From: Pseudomonas frederiksbergensis
GTDB lineage: Bacteria; Pseudomonadota; Gammaproteobacteria; Pseudomonadales; Pseudomonadaceae
DNA: 64,000 nt
Direction: 5' to 3'
Assembly: GCF_003732275.1 (NCBI RefSeq)
Contig: NZ_MOBM01000039.1
Span: 358,979-422,978, forward strand
Shown here: positions 33,997 through 42,523 of the stretch, one piece after another
How positions within the stretch are numbered: position 1 is the stretch's first letter
Layout of the letters: each line of letters opens with the position of its first letter
Program-made: the position numbers and the translations under genes
The notes under the pieces: model-generated
Databases searched by the model: none
Told to the model about the DNA's origin: nothing
What the model saw: only the letters and a program-made list of their open reading frames with translations

Positions 33997-35382
33997 TCAG
34001 GTGGCGAACAAGTAGCCTTCCACATCCATACCAGCGTCGCGCATCTGCGCCAGCTTGTAGCGCAAGGTGCGCGGGCTGATGCCCAATCGCTCGGCGGCTT
34101 CTTTTCGACGGCCGCGCTCGGAGCGCAAGGTGTCGATGATCATCTGGAATTCACGGCGCCGCAGATCATCGCCGAGAGCGCCCGCCGATTCGGCTTCGAC
34201 TTCCACTGCGCGCACGGGCGTCGACACCAATGCCGGCAACGGCGCACACGCCACAGGCCCGGCCAGGCAGAAATCCTGCGGCTGGATCAAACCGCCCTGC
34301 TGCAGAATCAAGGCACGCTGGATCGCGTTATCCAGTTCACGCACGTTGCCCGGCCACGGATAACCGATCAGGCAAGCCTGCGCCTGCGGCGAGAGCTTCG
34401 CCGCGGCATGCTTCATTTTATTGACGTGTTTGGCCAGCAGTCGCTCGGCCAGCGGCAGGATGTCGGCGGTGCGCTCGCGCAGCGGACGCCAGGCCAGCGG
34501 AAACACTGACAGGCGATAGTAGAGGTCTTCACGAAAACGCCCCGCCGCCACTTCAGCGGCCAGGTCACGGTTGGTGGTGGCAACCACTCGGATGTCCAGC
34601 GTGATCGGCTTGCGTGCGCCGACTCGCTCGACTTCGCGCTCCTGCAAGACCCGTAGTAATTTGGCTTGAAGGCCAAGGGGCATTTCGGAGATTTCATCGA
34701 GCAGGATCGTCCCGCCATCGGCCTGCTCGAACTTGCCGGCCTGCGCCGCGATGGCGCCGGTGAACGAACCCTTTTCGTGACCGAACAAGGTGGCTTCGAG
34801 CATGTTGTCCGGGATCGCTGCACAGTTGATCGCAATGAACGGCTGACTGGCGCGATGGGAGTGCTGATGGATGTAACGCGCCAGCACTTCCTTACCGGTC
34901 CCGGACTCACCGGAGATCAATACCGTGGAATCACTGCGCGCCACCCGTGCGGCCAATTCCAGCAATTGCGCACTGGCCGGCTCGAACGCCACAGGCCCCT
35001 CACTCTCGGTCGCGCCGAGATTGCCCAGTGCGTGACGCGCCACCAGATCGAGCAAGGCTTTGGGCTCGAACGGCTTGACCAGATAATCCGCTGCACCCTG
35101 ACGCATGGCGTCGACCGCGCGCTCGACCGCACCATGAGCAGTCATCAGCAACACCGGCAGTTGCGGCTGGCGAGCCCGCAGCAATCCAAGCAGTTGGTGA
35201 CCGTCCATGCCCGGCATGTTGACGTCACTGAGCACCAGATTAAACGTCTCGACACCGACCGCAGCCAGCGCCTCTTCCGCCGAACCGACCGCCGTGTAAT
35301 CGTGCCTGGCAAGCAGCAGCGTATCGGCTAATGCCTCCCGTAGCGCGCGGTCATCCTCGACCAGTAAAACCTTGATCGCCAT
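33997..35382 (-). CDS. fleR: Two-component sigma-54 activator FleR
   Basis: A 461-residue NtrC-type regulator. Receiver with phospho-Asp in LVLSDVNMPGMDG, AAA+ domain with Walker A GESGTGKE, sigma-54 contact loop GSFTGA and Walker B ILLDEISEMP, and a C-terminal Fis-type helix-turn-helix (RRKEAAERLGISPRTLRYKL). ATG at 35382 (MAIKVLLVED) is preferred; a GTG at 35391 overlaps the fleS stop. It activates the middle flagellar genes. Confidence 0.95.
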   Translation of the reverse strand: MAIKVLLVEDDRALREALADTLLLARHDYTAVGSAEEALAAVGVETFNLVLSDVNMPGMDGHQLLGLLRARQPQLPVLLMTAHGAVERAVDAMRQGAADYLVKPFEPKALLDLVARHALGNLGATESEGPVAFEPASAQLLELAARVARSDSTVLISGESGTGKEVLARYIHQHSHRASQPFIAINCAAIPDNMLEATLFGHEKGSFTGAIAAQAGKFEQADGGTILLDEISEMPLGLQAKLLRVLQEREVERVGARKPITLDIRVVATTNRDLAAEVAAGRFREDLYYRLSVFPLAWRPLRERTADILPLAERLLAKHVNKMKHAAAKLSPQAQACLIGYPWPGNVRELDNAIQRALILQQGGLIQPQDFCLAGPVACAPLPALVSTPVRAVEVEAESAGALGDDLRRREFQMIIDTLRSERGRRKEAAERLGISPRTLRYKLAQMRDAGMDVEGYLFAT

Positions 35383-35387
35383 GTCTT

Positions 35388-36611
35388 TCACTTCGCTCCC
35401 TGAGCGCTGCGCTGTTCACCCGAAAAAAGCGGCAAAATCAGCTGCGCACAAGTGCCGCGACCCGGCCGCGAGCGCAACTGTAATTCCCCCTGATGTGCCC
35501 AGGCGACTGCCTTGACCACGGTCAGGCCCAGACCGGTGCCGGTGGTTTTAGTGGTGAAAAACGGCTCACCCAAACGCGCCAGGACCTTCGTGTCGATGCC
35601 ACTGCCGCTGTCGCTGACGCACAAGCGCAGATTTTGGCCGCGGGTATACAGGTGAACCTTCAAACGGACATCACCGGCACTTGCCTGAATGGCGTTCTCG
35701 ATCAGATTCAGAATGGCCCCGACCAGGGTGTCGCGATTGCACAACAACTCACCGGCATGACTGTCGCACTGCCAGCGAATCGGCAGATCCTGAACATGGG
35801 TCAGCGCTGCCGCTTGCAGCGACTGCATCAGCATTTTGGGGGTCACGCGATCGGTCAGCGGCAGCTCGCCGCGAGCGAACACCAGCATGTCGCGAACCTG
35901 GTGTTCGAGCTCATGCAGACGCTCTTTCAGGCGCCCGGCAAAACGTTGCTGAGTCTCGACCGGCAACGCCTGCTCAGTCAAATGACTGGCATAGAGCAAC
36001 GCAGCGGACAACGGCGTGCGAATCTGATGAGCCAACGATGCGACCATACGACCGAGAGACGACAGGCGCTCATGACGAGCCAGTTGACCTTGCAGATGAC
36101 GGGTTTCAGTCAGGTCGTTGAGCAACACCAATTGACCAGGCTCGGCGTCCAGCGACCGGGTAGCGATCGACAGGCGTCGACCGTCCTTGAGAGAAATTTC
36201 GTGACCGTCGTCTTCGCGCGGCGCAAAGCATCGAGCAATCACATGACGCCACAGCTCGCCTTCAAGAGGCAGACCTAGCAGTTCGCTCGCGGCGGGATTG
36301 GCTTCGCGCACGATGCCTTGGGCGTCGATGACGATGACGCCGCCAGGCAACAGATCGAGGAGGTTTTGCAGACGGTTGGCCAGACGCTCCTTTTCCGCCA
36401 GCTCCTGCATGCGCTGAGCACTGACCACCGCCAGCTCACCCTTGAGCTCGGTGACCCGGGCTTCGAGCATGCTGTAGGAATCGGTCAATTGGCTCGACAT
36501 CTGGTTGAACAGTGCAAATGCCTGCTCAAGGCCAAGCCGGCTTGCCTGCTCTACGGACGACGGTTGCCCCGAAGCATCTGGGACAGGAGACATCTGGGCG
36601 GCTTGGGGCAT
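35388..36611 (-). CDS. fleS: Sensor histidine kinase FleS
   Basis: A 407-residue soluble kinase with no membrane helix. A coiled N-terminus precedes a PAS domain (LLDLLPGGVIVIDAQGIVRE). The dimerisation domain carries the phospho-His in SLGRMVASLAHQIRTPLSAA. The ATPase domain has NLIENAIQAS, VSDSGSGID and GTGLGLTVVKA. It is coupled to fleR and preceded by a strong sigma-54 site. Confidence 0.95.
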   Translation of the reverse strand: MPQAAQMSPVPDASGQPSSVEQASRLGLEQAFALFNQMSSQLTDSYSMLEARVTELKGELAVVSAQRMQELAEKERLANRLQNLLDLLPGGVIVIDAQGIVREANPAASELLGLPLEGELWRHVIARCFAPREDDGHEISLKDGRRLSIATRSLDAEPGQLVLLNDLTETRHLQGQLARHERLSSLGRMVASLAHQIRTPLSAALLYASHLTEQALPVETQQRFAGRLKERLHELEHQVRDMLVFARGELPLTDRVTPKMLMQSLQAAALTHVQDLPIRWQCDSHAGELLCNRDTLVGAILNLIENAIQASAGDVRLKVHLYTRGQNLRLCVSDSGSGIDTKVLARLGEPFFTTKTTGTGLGLTVVKAVAWAHQGELQLRSRPGRGTCAQLILPLFSGEQRSAQGAK

Positions 36612-36664
36612 CGTGCTCTCTCGCGTGGTTGACCGTCAGTTAAACGGAACGTTGCGAGGGATGT

Positions 36665-36680
36665 AGCAATACCCGTGCCT
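36665..36680 (-). promoter_or_regulatory. Predicted sigma-54 promoter of fleSR
   Basis: The minus strand reads AGGCACG-GGTA-TTGCT, with an exact CACG and TTGCT and correct spacing. It ends 53 bases upstream of the fleS ATG. FleQ is encoded directly upstream and is the known activator of fleSR. Confidence 0.85.
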
Positions 36681-36722
36681 AAAAAAAAACGCCTATAAAT
36701 GAAGGAGTTGAAAAACAGGCGT
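36681..36722 (-). terminator. Possible intrinsic terminator of fleQ
   Basis: Directly after the fleQ stop the minus strand has CGCCT...AGGCG (5-base stem, about 22-base loop) followed by nine T. The stem is short, so the call is tentative. The T run borders the -24 element of the fleS promoter. Confidence 0.4.
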
Positions 36723-38197
36723 CAATCATCCGCCTGTTCATCACCGTCACGACGACTCATGCCGTACTTGCGCATCTTCTCCACCAGCGTGGTGCGACGA
36801 ATCCGCAGCCGTTCGGCCGCCCGCGCCACGATGCCATTGGCATCATCCAGCGCCTGCTGAATCAGCCCTTGTTCCAGACCGCCGAGGTAGTCTTTCAGGT
36901 CAAGGCCTTCCGGCGGCAGCAGGGCATTGGCGGTGAAGTCCGGGGTATGACCGTTGATGGCCACCCGTTCTTCAAGATCGCTGCGCAGGCTGTCGACCAG
37001 TTGCTCGTCTTCGTCATCGACATAGCGGAATTTCTTCGGCAACTCGACCACGCCGATCACCCCGTACGGGTGCATGATCGCCATGCGCTCCACCAGGTTG
37101 GCCAGCTCGCGAACGTTGCCCGGCCAGCCGTGACGGCACAGCGACATGATCGCCGCCGAGTTGAAACGGATCGAACCGCGCTTCTCGTGCTCCATGCGCG
37201 AGATCAACTCGTTCATCAGCAGCGGGATGTCCTCGACGCGCTCACGCAATGGCGCCATCTCGATCGGGAACACGTTCAAGCGATAGTAGAGATCTTCGCG
37301 GAAGGTGCCGATCTCGATCATGCTTTCGAGATTCTTGTGGGTCGCCGCAATGATCCGCACATCGACGCTTTGGGTCTTGTTGCTACCCACGCGCTCGAAG
37401 GTGCGCTCCTGCAAGACACGCAGCAGTTTGACCTGCATCGGCAGCGGCATGTCGCCGATTTCGTCGAGGAACAGCGTACCGCCGTTGGCCAGCTCGAAAC
37501 GCCCGGCGCGACTGGTGATCGCTCCGGTGAAGGCGCCCTTCTCGTGGCCGAACAATTCGCTTTCCAGCAACTCGGCCGGGATCGCCCCGCAGTTGACCGG
37601 CACGAACGGCGCGTCACGACGCTTGGAATGGTAGTGCAGGTTACGCGCGACCACTTCCTTGCCGGTCCCGGACTCGCCGAGGATCAGCACGCTGGCGTCG
37701 GTGTCGGCGACTTGCTGCATCATCTGACGGACGTGTTGAATCGCCCGGCTGGTGCCGACAAGGCTGCGGAAAAGATTGGGTTCACGGTGACGACCGCGCT
37801 CACGGGCCTGGTCATACATCTCGCGATAGACCTGGGCACGGTGCAACGAATCGAGCAATTTGCTGTAGCTGGGTGGCATTTCGAGAGTCGAAAGCACTCG
37901 GCGACGCTGGTCTTCCGGCAAGTCAATGGAAGAATTATCGCCCATCAACAAAACTGGAAGGAACTCATCCCAGGTTGAGAGTGTCTTTAACAGGCCCAAA
38001 AGTGCACCAGGAGCATTTACCGTCCCGATGAGGACACAGATTACTTCACGACTTGATGACAGAGAGCCGACCGCCTGCTGCCAGTCATGGCTGCCACAGG
38101 GTAAATTTTCTTCGCCGAGAAAATTTAAAATCACCGCCAAATCGCGGCGACGGACGCTATCGTCATCAATCAGCAGAATTTTGGTTTCACGCCACAT
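36722..38197 (-). CDS. fleQ: Master flagellar regulator FleQ
   Basis: A 491-residue sigma-54 activator at the top of the flagellar cascade. The N-terminal receiver-like domain (ETKILLIDDDSVRRRDLAVI) lacks a normal phospho-Asp site (CVLIGTVNAPG). The AAA+ domain has Walker A GESGTGKE, the sigma-54 loop GAFTGA and Walker B LFLDEIGDMP. A Fis-type helix-turn-helix lies near the C-terminus (IVARAAERLRIRRTTLVEKM). Known FleQ proteins bind c-di-GMP and are inhibited by FleN, which is encoded at 9882. Confidence 0.96.
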   Translation of the reverse strand: MWRETKILLIDDDSVRRRDLAVILNFLGEENLPCGSHDWQQAVGSLSSSREVICVLIGTVNAPGALLGLLKTLSTWDEFLPVLLMGDNSSIDLPEDQRRRVLSTLEMPPSYSKLLDSLHRAQVYREMYDQARERGRHREPNLFRSLVGTSRAIQHVRQMMQQVADTDASVLILGESGTGKEVVARNLHYHSKRRDAPFVPVNCGAIPAELLESELFGHEKGAFTGAITSRAGRFELANGGTLFLDEIGDMPLPMQVKLLRVLQERTFERVGSNKTQSVDVRIIAATHKNLESMIEIGTFREDLYYRLNVFPIEMAPLRERVEDIPLLMNELISRMEHEKRGSIRFNSAAIMSLCRHGWPGNVRELANLVERMAIMHPYGVIGVVELPKKFRYVDDEDEQLVDSLRSDLEERVAINGHTPDFTANALLPPEGLDLKDYLGGLEQGLIQQALDDANGIVARAAERLRIRRTTLVEKMRKYGMSRRDGDEQADD

Positions 38198-38368
38198 GCA
38201 ATAGCAACTTCCCTAGTCAACTCAATGCCCAAAATGAGGGGCAAGCTAGACGCTTGCAGACACGTTATGCCTGTAGACGCCTGAAATCTGGAACCAGCCA
38301 CTAGTTAAGTCAAAAAACCGTGCACAGTCAAATTTATGGCGCACTATGTTTGGATTAACTGGGGTTAA

Positions 38369-38665
38369 CTAACCAAACAGATGGTAAACCTTTGCCGCGC
38401 TCTGTGCTTGGTGGATCTGCGACATCTCATCGACTATCGCCTGCCGCTCTCCCGTCGCCGCCTCCAGAAGCTGTTTATACACCCCCAGCAACTCCTCAAG
38501 GTTATCGCGCAACGCGGCCTCATCCACCGAAGCTTCACTCAAGACGTCTTCCATGCAGGAACGGCAAGCCAGGTCCAATTCACCAATGGCTTCCCAGTTG
38601 CGCTCGGCCAATGCACCGACGAGGGCATCGCGGGTTTGTTCGATTCGCTGCAAGACAAGACTCAT
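38369..38665 (-). CDS. fliT: Flagellar chaperone FliT
   Basis: A 98-residue helical protein (MSLVLQRIEQTRDALVGALA ... EELLGVYKQLLEAATGERQA). Its position after fliS fits the FliT-type chaperone of the filament cap. The ATG at 38665 has a GGAG-type site upstream (AGGAGATCACTC); the in-frame upstream extension overlaps fliS and is rejected. Similarity among FliT proteins is low, so the name relies partly on position. Confidence 0.8.
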   Translation of the reverse strand: MSLVLQRIEQTRDALVGALAERNWEAIGELDLACRSCMEDVLSEASVDEAALRDNLEELLGVYKQLLEAATGERQAIVDEMSQIHQAQSAAKVYHLFG

Positions 38666-38676
38666 GAGTGATCTCC

Positions 38677-39072
38677 TTAAAACTGGGGAGCAGGTGCGCC
38701 AATGGCGTCCCAACCGTCTTTGACCGTACGGAGCAGGTCGGCGACTTCGTCGAGGATTTTCGGATCGGTCTTGAGGTTCGCTTCCGCCAGGCGTTTCATC
38801 ATGTAAGCGTAGAGACTATCCAGCTCACTGACGGACTCTGCCTGCTTCTCCAGATCCAGACCCTCTCGTAACCCACCGACAATGCCGATGGCCTTGCTGA
38901 TCAGAACACCCTTGTTGGCGATATCCTTGCGCTCCATGGCACCTTTGGCCTGAGCGATGCGATCCAGAGCACCTTCCATAAGCATTTGCACCAGACGATG
39001 AGGACTGGCCTCGGAAGTCTGGGCTTGCGCGCCAATCTTCTGGTACTGCCGAAGGGCTAACATCGGGTTCAT
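38677..39072 (-). CDS. fliS: Flagellin export chaperone FliS
   Basis: A 131-residue helical chaperone of flagellin. Family pattern ALRQYQKIGAQAQTSEASPH and RLVQMLMEGALDRIAQAKGA near the N-terminus, then LDSLYAYMMKRLAEANLKTD. Only one fliS is present here; some Pseudomonas have two. It has a FliA-type site directly upstream and lies beyond the fliD terminator. Confidence 0.94.
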   Translation of the reverse strand: MNPMLALRQYQKIGAQAQTSEASPHRLVQMLMEGALDRIAQAKGAMERKDIANKGVLISKAIGIVGGLREGLDLEKQAESVSELDSLYAYMMKRLAEANLKTDPKILDEVADLLRTVKDGWDAIGAPAPQF

Positions 39073-39112
39073 GTTTTACCTCATCCAAAGCTCTGTGATT
39101 CGTATAATCAGG

Positions 39113-39139
39113 CTATCGACACGGCGTCAAAAATCTTTA
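39113..39139 (-). promoter_or_regulatory. Predicted FliA (sigma-28) promoter of fliS
   Basis: The minus strand reads TAAA, 15 bases, then GTCGATAG; the consensus is TAAA-N15-GCCGATAA. It lies 41 to 67 bases before the fliS ATG and just downstream of the fliD terminator. Confidence 0.6.
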
Positions 39140-39148
39140 GACCAAACC

Positions 39149-39186
39149 AAAAAAAGCCCGACAAGCGGAATCGCTGCCGGGCTTTT
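39149..39186 (-). terminator. Intrinsic terminator after fliD
   Basis: The minus strand forms AAAGCCCG ... CGGGCTTT (8 perfect pairs) followed by a T run, 13 bases after the fliD stop. The A/T tracts on both sides would let it work in either direction. Confidence 0.85.
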
Positions 39187-39198
39187 GGCGTTTATGTG

Positions 39199-40641
39199 TT
39201 ACGAGGCGTTTTTCTGCGCGTTCATCGCCTCGAACATCGAGGTGATGTTGCTGGCAGTTGCCTTGAGTTTGCCAACCAGAGAATCCATGTCGTTGTACTT
39301 CTTGGTCAGCACAGCAGTCAGCGTCTCGATACGGCGATCCAGGGCTGCCTGCTGGTTGGCCAGATTCGACTTGGCCTTGGCCAGGTTGGTCGAGCGGGTG
39401 TCGAGGATACCCTCACTGCCTGTGACCGTGTAAGGGGTGATTGCATCGTTCATGCGCGTCAACAGGCCCTTGGCGGCATCGCCAGTGGCCGTCGGATCAC
39501 CCAGGAACAACTTCTGAACCTCACCACCGAGCTTTTGGGTATCCATCGCGGTCGTGAACTTGGTGCTATCGAAATCCAGTGCACCGGTCTTCTGATTGGT
39601 GGTGATACCCAATTGCGACAGGACAGTAAGCTTGTCACCCGCGCCGGTAGTGACTAACGGCGAACGAATCGATGCCATGATACCGCGCGCCAACGGGTCA
39701 CCGGTCAGTGCAGCAGCAACGGTCGGCTTGCCATCGTCATCCAGGGAAGGCTTGGTCAGCGCATTAACACTGGTCACTACCTGGTTATAAGCATCAACGA
39801 AAGCTTGAATGGATTTTTTCAGGCCATCACTGTTAGGGCCGACCGTCACCGTCGTGGTTGCACCAGCACCGGCGACCAGATTCAGGGTCAAGCCGGAAAC
39901 GGCCGCGTCAACCTTGTTGCTTTTGCTGGTCAGCGCGAGCCCGTCCACGGTGAAGTTGGCGTCCACCGCGAAATCGCCGATGGCACCCGCCGAAGTAGCT
40001 GTCGGTGTTGTACCCATTTGCTGGCCGGCATTGATTTCCAGACCCGCGATACCGCTGAGGGTGATATCGGAGCCGGCACCGGTCGCCGTGGACCCCATCA
40101 CCAGACGCGAGCCAAACGAGTCGGTCACGATGTTGGCGCTGAAGCCGTTGGCGCCCTGCTGGGTGTTTATCGCATCCCGAACCGACTGCAATGTCGCGCC
40201 CGCCGGAATGGTGACAGAACTGGAAACGCCGTTTTGCGTGATATTGAGCGTGCCGCTTGGAATGGCACTGCTGGTACCGCCGGCAAACGCTGCGGTGGCT
40301 ACTTTGGACGAGGTCGCAAGGTTAGTGACCTTGACCACGTAAGTGCCGTTCACGGCCGTGTTGCTGGCCACAGCGGTCAATACTTTCGCGTCAGCGGAGG
40401 TGGCGTTGTAGCCCAGGAATTGCGGAGCCTGCGTATCTTGCAGCTTCTTGATTGCAGCCTGGAAGTTCGCCAGGACACTTTTGAGAGTACCAATACCGGA
40501 AATCTGCGCAGTGTTGGTAGTCGTCTGACGGTCGATCTGGTTCTGCTTGGCTGCTTTGTCGGCATTGACCAAGGCTTTGACAATAGCACCGGTATCAAGG
40601 CCAGAGCCTAAACCCGTGCCCGGTAGAATTGGACTTGCCAT
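39199..40641 (-). CDS. fliD: Flagellar filament cap protein FliD
   Basis: A 480-residue cap/adhesin protein. N-terminal ASPILPGTGLGSGLDTGAIV and the C-terminal coiled helix (ALDRRIETLTAVLTKKYNDM then DSLVGKLKATASNITSMFEA) are diagnostic. The middle is the variable exposed domain, rich in Thr, Ala and Gly. It lies between flaG and fliS and ends at a strong terminator. Confidence 0.94.
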   Translation of the reverse strand: MASPILPGTGLGSGLDTGAIVKALVNADKAAKQNQIDRQTTTNTAQISGIGTLKSVLANFQAAIKKLQDTQAPQFLGYNATSADAKVLTAVASNTAVNGTYVVKVTNLATSSKVATAAFAGGTSSAIPSGTLNITQNGVSSSVTIPAGATLQSVRDAINTQQGANGFSANIVTDSFGSRLVMGSTATGAGSDITLSGIAGLEINAGQQMGTTPTATSAGAIGDFAVDANFTVDGLALTSKSNKVDAAVSGLTLNLVAGAGATTTVTVGPNSDGLKKSIQAFVDAYNQVVTSVNALTKPSLDDDGKPTVAAALTGDPLARGIMASIRSPLVTTGAGDKLTVLSQLGITTNQKTGALDFDSTKFTTAMDTQKLGGEVQKLFLGDPTATGDAAKGLLTRMNDAITPYTVTGSEGILDTRSTNLAKAKSNLANQQAALDRRIETLTAVLTKKYNDMDSLVGKLKATASNITSMFEAMNAQKNAS

Positions 40642-40703
40642 GCATATCTCCCTTCAGTGTGTCGCCGGTCTTTTGACCACTACAACGTCCAAAAGAACAT
40701 AGC

Positions 40704-40719
40704 AACAATATTCATGCCA
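40704..40719 (-). promoter_or_regulatory. Degenerate sigma-54-like site upstream of fliD
   Basis: The minus strand reads TGGCATG-AATA-TTGTT, followed three bases on by a second TTGCT. The -24 half is good, but the -12 GC is GT at the correct spacing; the true TTGC is displaced by three bases. It overlaps the end of flaG and ends 62 bases before the fliD ATG. Confidence 0.35.
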
Positions 40720-40723
40720 GCTG

Positions 40724-41092
40724 TCAGACTTTCGCGCTGAACAACAAGCTGCTTGCATCATTCAAACTATTGGCCAGTTTCAGGACTTCTTCATTGGGGA
40801 TCTGGCGAACCACCTCACCCGAGTCACTGGCGATAACCTTGACAACTACTTTGCCTGAAGGCTCGTCAATCGAGAACTCCAGATTGCGCTTGACCGACTG
40901 AACGAACTTTTCAATTTCCTGAACGGCCATCTTGAGTTTGTCCTGCTCGGATACCGCGTCTTTCTTTTGTTCATCCTTGACCGGCGCCACCACAAGGGCA
41001 TCGGTTCGAGGCTTCTCCACCGACTTGTCAGCAACAGTCGTCGCCGGCTTCGCAGCTGGATAAGACAAGTTCAGCTTCACGCTCATATCCAT
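40724..41092 (-). CDS. flaG: Flagellar protein FlaG
   Basis: A 122-residue protein that limits filament length in Pseudomonas. A Lys/Asp/Ala-rich N-terminus (PVKDEQKKDAVSEQDKLKMA) precedes the FlaG domain (LEFSIDEPSGKVVVKVIASD; GEVVRQIPNEEVLKLANSLN). Three in-frame ATGs lie close together. The one at 41092 (MDMSVKLNLS) is 8 bases after AAGAGG and is chosen. Confidence 0.9.
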   Translation of the reverse strand: MDMSVKLNLSYPAAKPATTVADKSVEKPRTDALVVAPVKDEQKKDAVSEQDKLKMAVQEIEKFVQSVKRNLEFSIDEPSGKVVVKVIASDSGEVVRQIPNEEVLKLANSLNDASSLLFSAKV

Positions 41093-41111
41093 GTCCATCA
41101 CCTCTTAAAGT

Positions 41112-41141
41112 AAAAAGCGAGAGAGTGCGACAAGCGCACTC
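41112..41141 (-). terminator. Intrinsic terminator or attenuator after fliC
   Basis: The minus strand forms GAGTGCG-CTTGT-CGCACTC, a perfect 7-pair hairpin, followed after a few bases by TTTTT. It sits in the 71-base gap between fliC and flaG, so flaG is probably expressed by partial read-through. Confidence 0.7.
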
Positions 41142-41163
41142 CCCCGCCAAAACTCATCAACTA

Positions 41164-42009
41164 TTACTGAAGCAGTTTCAGTACAGCAGATGGCAGTTGG
41201 TTGGCCTGGGCCAGAACTGCGGTGGAAGCTTGTTGCAGAGTTTGTTGCTTGGTCAGCTGTGCAGTTTCAGCAGCGAAGTCGGTATCTTGTACGCGGCTCA
41301 GTGCAGCACTGGCGTTTTCGTTGATGTTTTGCAGGTTGGAGATGGTGGTCGAGAAACGGTTTTGAGCAGCACCCAGGTCAGCGCGAGTGGCGTTGATGTT
41401 TGCCAGAGCAGCGTCGATAGCCGAGATAGAGGCATCAACGTTGGTGTGGTTAACACCGTTGGAAGTGCCGGAAATGGCAGTACCGGTCATGCCCAGGGCG
41501 CTGGCGTCGAAGCTGGTCGACAGGGTCAGAGTGATCTGGTTGTCGGAAGTGGTGTTCGAACCTACCTGGAATTCCATCGAACCAGCAGTACCGTCGATCA
41601 GCGCTTTGCCGTTCAGGTTGGTCGACTGAGCGATACGGGTCAGCTCAGCGATCGACTGTTGGTATTCTTTGTCCAGAGCGGTACGGTCAGCAGTGCCGTT
41701 GGAGTCGTTACGCGATTGCAGCGAGATTTCACGCATACGCTGCAGAATGTTGGTCGACTCTTGCAGAGCGCCTTCAGCGGTCTGAGCGATCGAAACACCG
41801 TCGTTGGCGTTTTTGATAGCCATGGTCTGGCCACGGATCTGCGAAGTCATACGGGTAGCGATCTGCAGGCCGGCGGCGTCGTCTTTGGCGCTGTTGATTT
41901 TCAGGCCGGAGGACAGGCGGGTCATCGAAGTCGACAGAGCGTCGGAGGCCTTGTTCAGGTTCTTCTGAACACTCAGGGAAGTAGTGTTGGTGTTTACTGT
42001 TAAAGCCAT
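41164..42009 (-). CDS. fliC: Flagellin FliC
   Basis: A 281-residue filament protein. Conserved D0/D1 ends: ALTVNTNTTSLSVQKNLNKA with LSSGLKINSAKDDAAGLQIA, and C-terminal LGAAQNRFSTTISNLQNINE with STAVLAQANQLPSAVLKLLQ. The central exposed part is very short (about 60 to 80 residues) and Ser/Thr-rich, offering O-glycosylation sites. ATG at 42009 follows GAGGAAT and lies downstream of a FliA site; the longer frame upstream is untranslated leader. Confidence 0.97.
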   Translation of the reverse strand: MALTVNTNTTSLSVQKNLNKASDALSTSMTRLSSGLKINSAKDDAAGLQIATRMTSQIRGQTMAIKNANDGVSIAQTAEGALQESTNILQRMREISLQSRNDSNGTADRTALDKEYQQSIAELTRIAQSTNLNGKALIDGTAGSMEFQVGSNTTSDNQITLTLSTSFDASALGMTGTAISGTSNGVNHTNVDASISAIDAALANINATRADLGAAQNRFSTTISNLQNINENASAALSRVQDTDFAAETAQLTKQQTLQQASTAVLAQANQLPSAVLKLLQ

Positions 42010-42088
42010 GACGAATTCCTCGTTGGTTGGGTACTGCGGCTTCCGGCCCTGGCAACCGCCCGGATGGCCTAGAGAACCTTCGTAATAG

Positions 42089-42115
42089 TTATCGTCGCCA
42101 ACGCAGGTTGCTTTA
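42089..42115 (-). promoter_or_regulatory. FliA (sigma-28) promoter of fliC
   Basis: The minus strand reads TAAA, 15 bases, then GACGATAA, one mismatch from the TAAA-N15-GCCGATAA consensus. It gives a leader of roughly 70 to 75 bases before the fliC ATG. Confidence 0.88.
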
Positions 42116-42256
42116 GGGGATTTTGAAAATTTTTTGCCATCACCCTGCCACCCCCTGTAAAACCGAGGCTTAGCGACGATCCAACCACCAAAAAATGACG
42201 CCAGAGAACTGCCACAACCCTTTCTTACAGCCCGCTCCTGCTGATCTGTCACGGCA

Positions 42257-42523
42257 TTACGCGGAATTGACAGCCATCAGCAAATCGACCAGTTCGTATT
42301 CAAGGTAGTCTGCCAGCGCCAGCCAGTCCTGTCGCTCCTGGCTATCCAGCATGCCTGTCAGCAATGCCATCCACCGGGCCGCGATCTGGCTGCCTGCCCC
42401 GCCGACCCGCGACTGCACCCGCTCCGCTACCTCGACCATGACCAACGCCGCCTCGACATCCCTTCCCAAGCGAAACAACGCGGAACATTGCCGGGCCTGA
42501 TCAACGAGTAGCACTTCGCTCAT
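42257..42523 (-). CDS. Small uncharacterised protein of the flagellin glycosylation locus
   Basis: An 88-residue mostly helical protein, MSEVLLVDQARQCSALFRLG ... WLALADYLEYELVDLLMAVN. No motif that I recognise. Its start overlaps the stop of the motility accessory factor by 4 bases, so the two are translationally coupled. It is the last gene before the fliC promoter. A helper or chaperone of the preceding protein is plausible but unproven. Confidence 0.75.
   Translation of the reverse strand: MSEVLLVDQARQCSALFRLGRDVEAALVMVEVAERVQSRVGGAGSQIAARWMALLTGMLDSQERQDWLALADYLEYELVDLLMAVNSA

Noticed and set aside
36722..38197. FleQ as a normal phosphorylated response regulator
   Set aside because: The receiver-like domain lacks a standard phospho-Asp motif, as in known FleQ proteins, so this is a family trait and not a new defect.
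38341..38381. Intrinsic terminator after fliT
   Set aside because: GTTTGG and CCAAAC can pair around TTAA-rich sequence, but the stem needs bulges and no T run follows, so support is insufficient.
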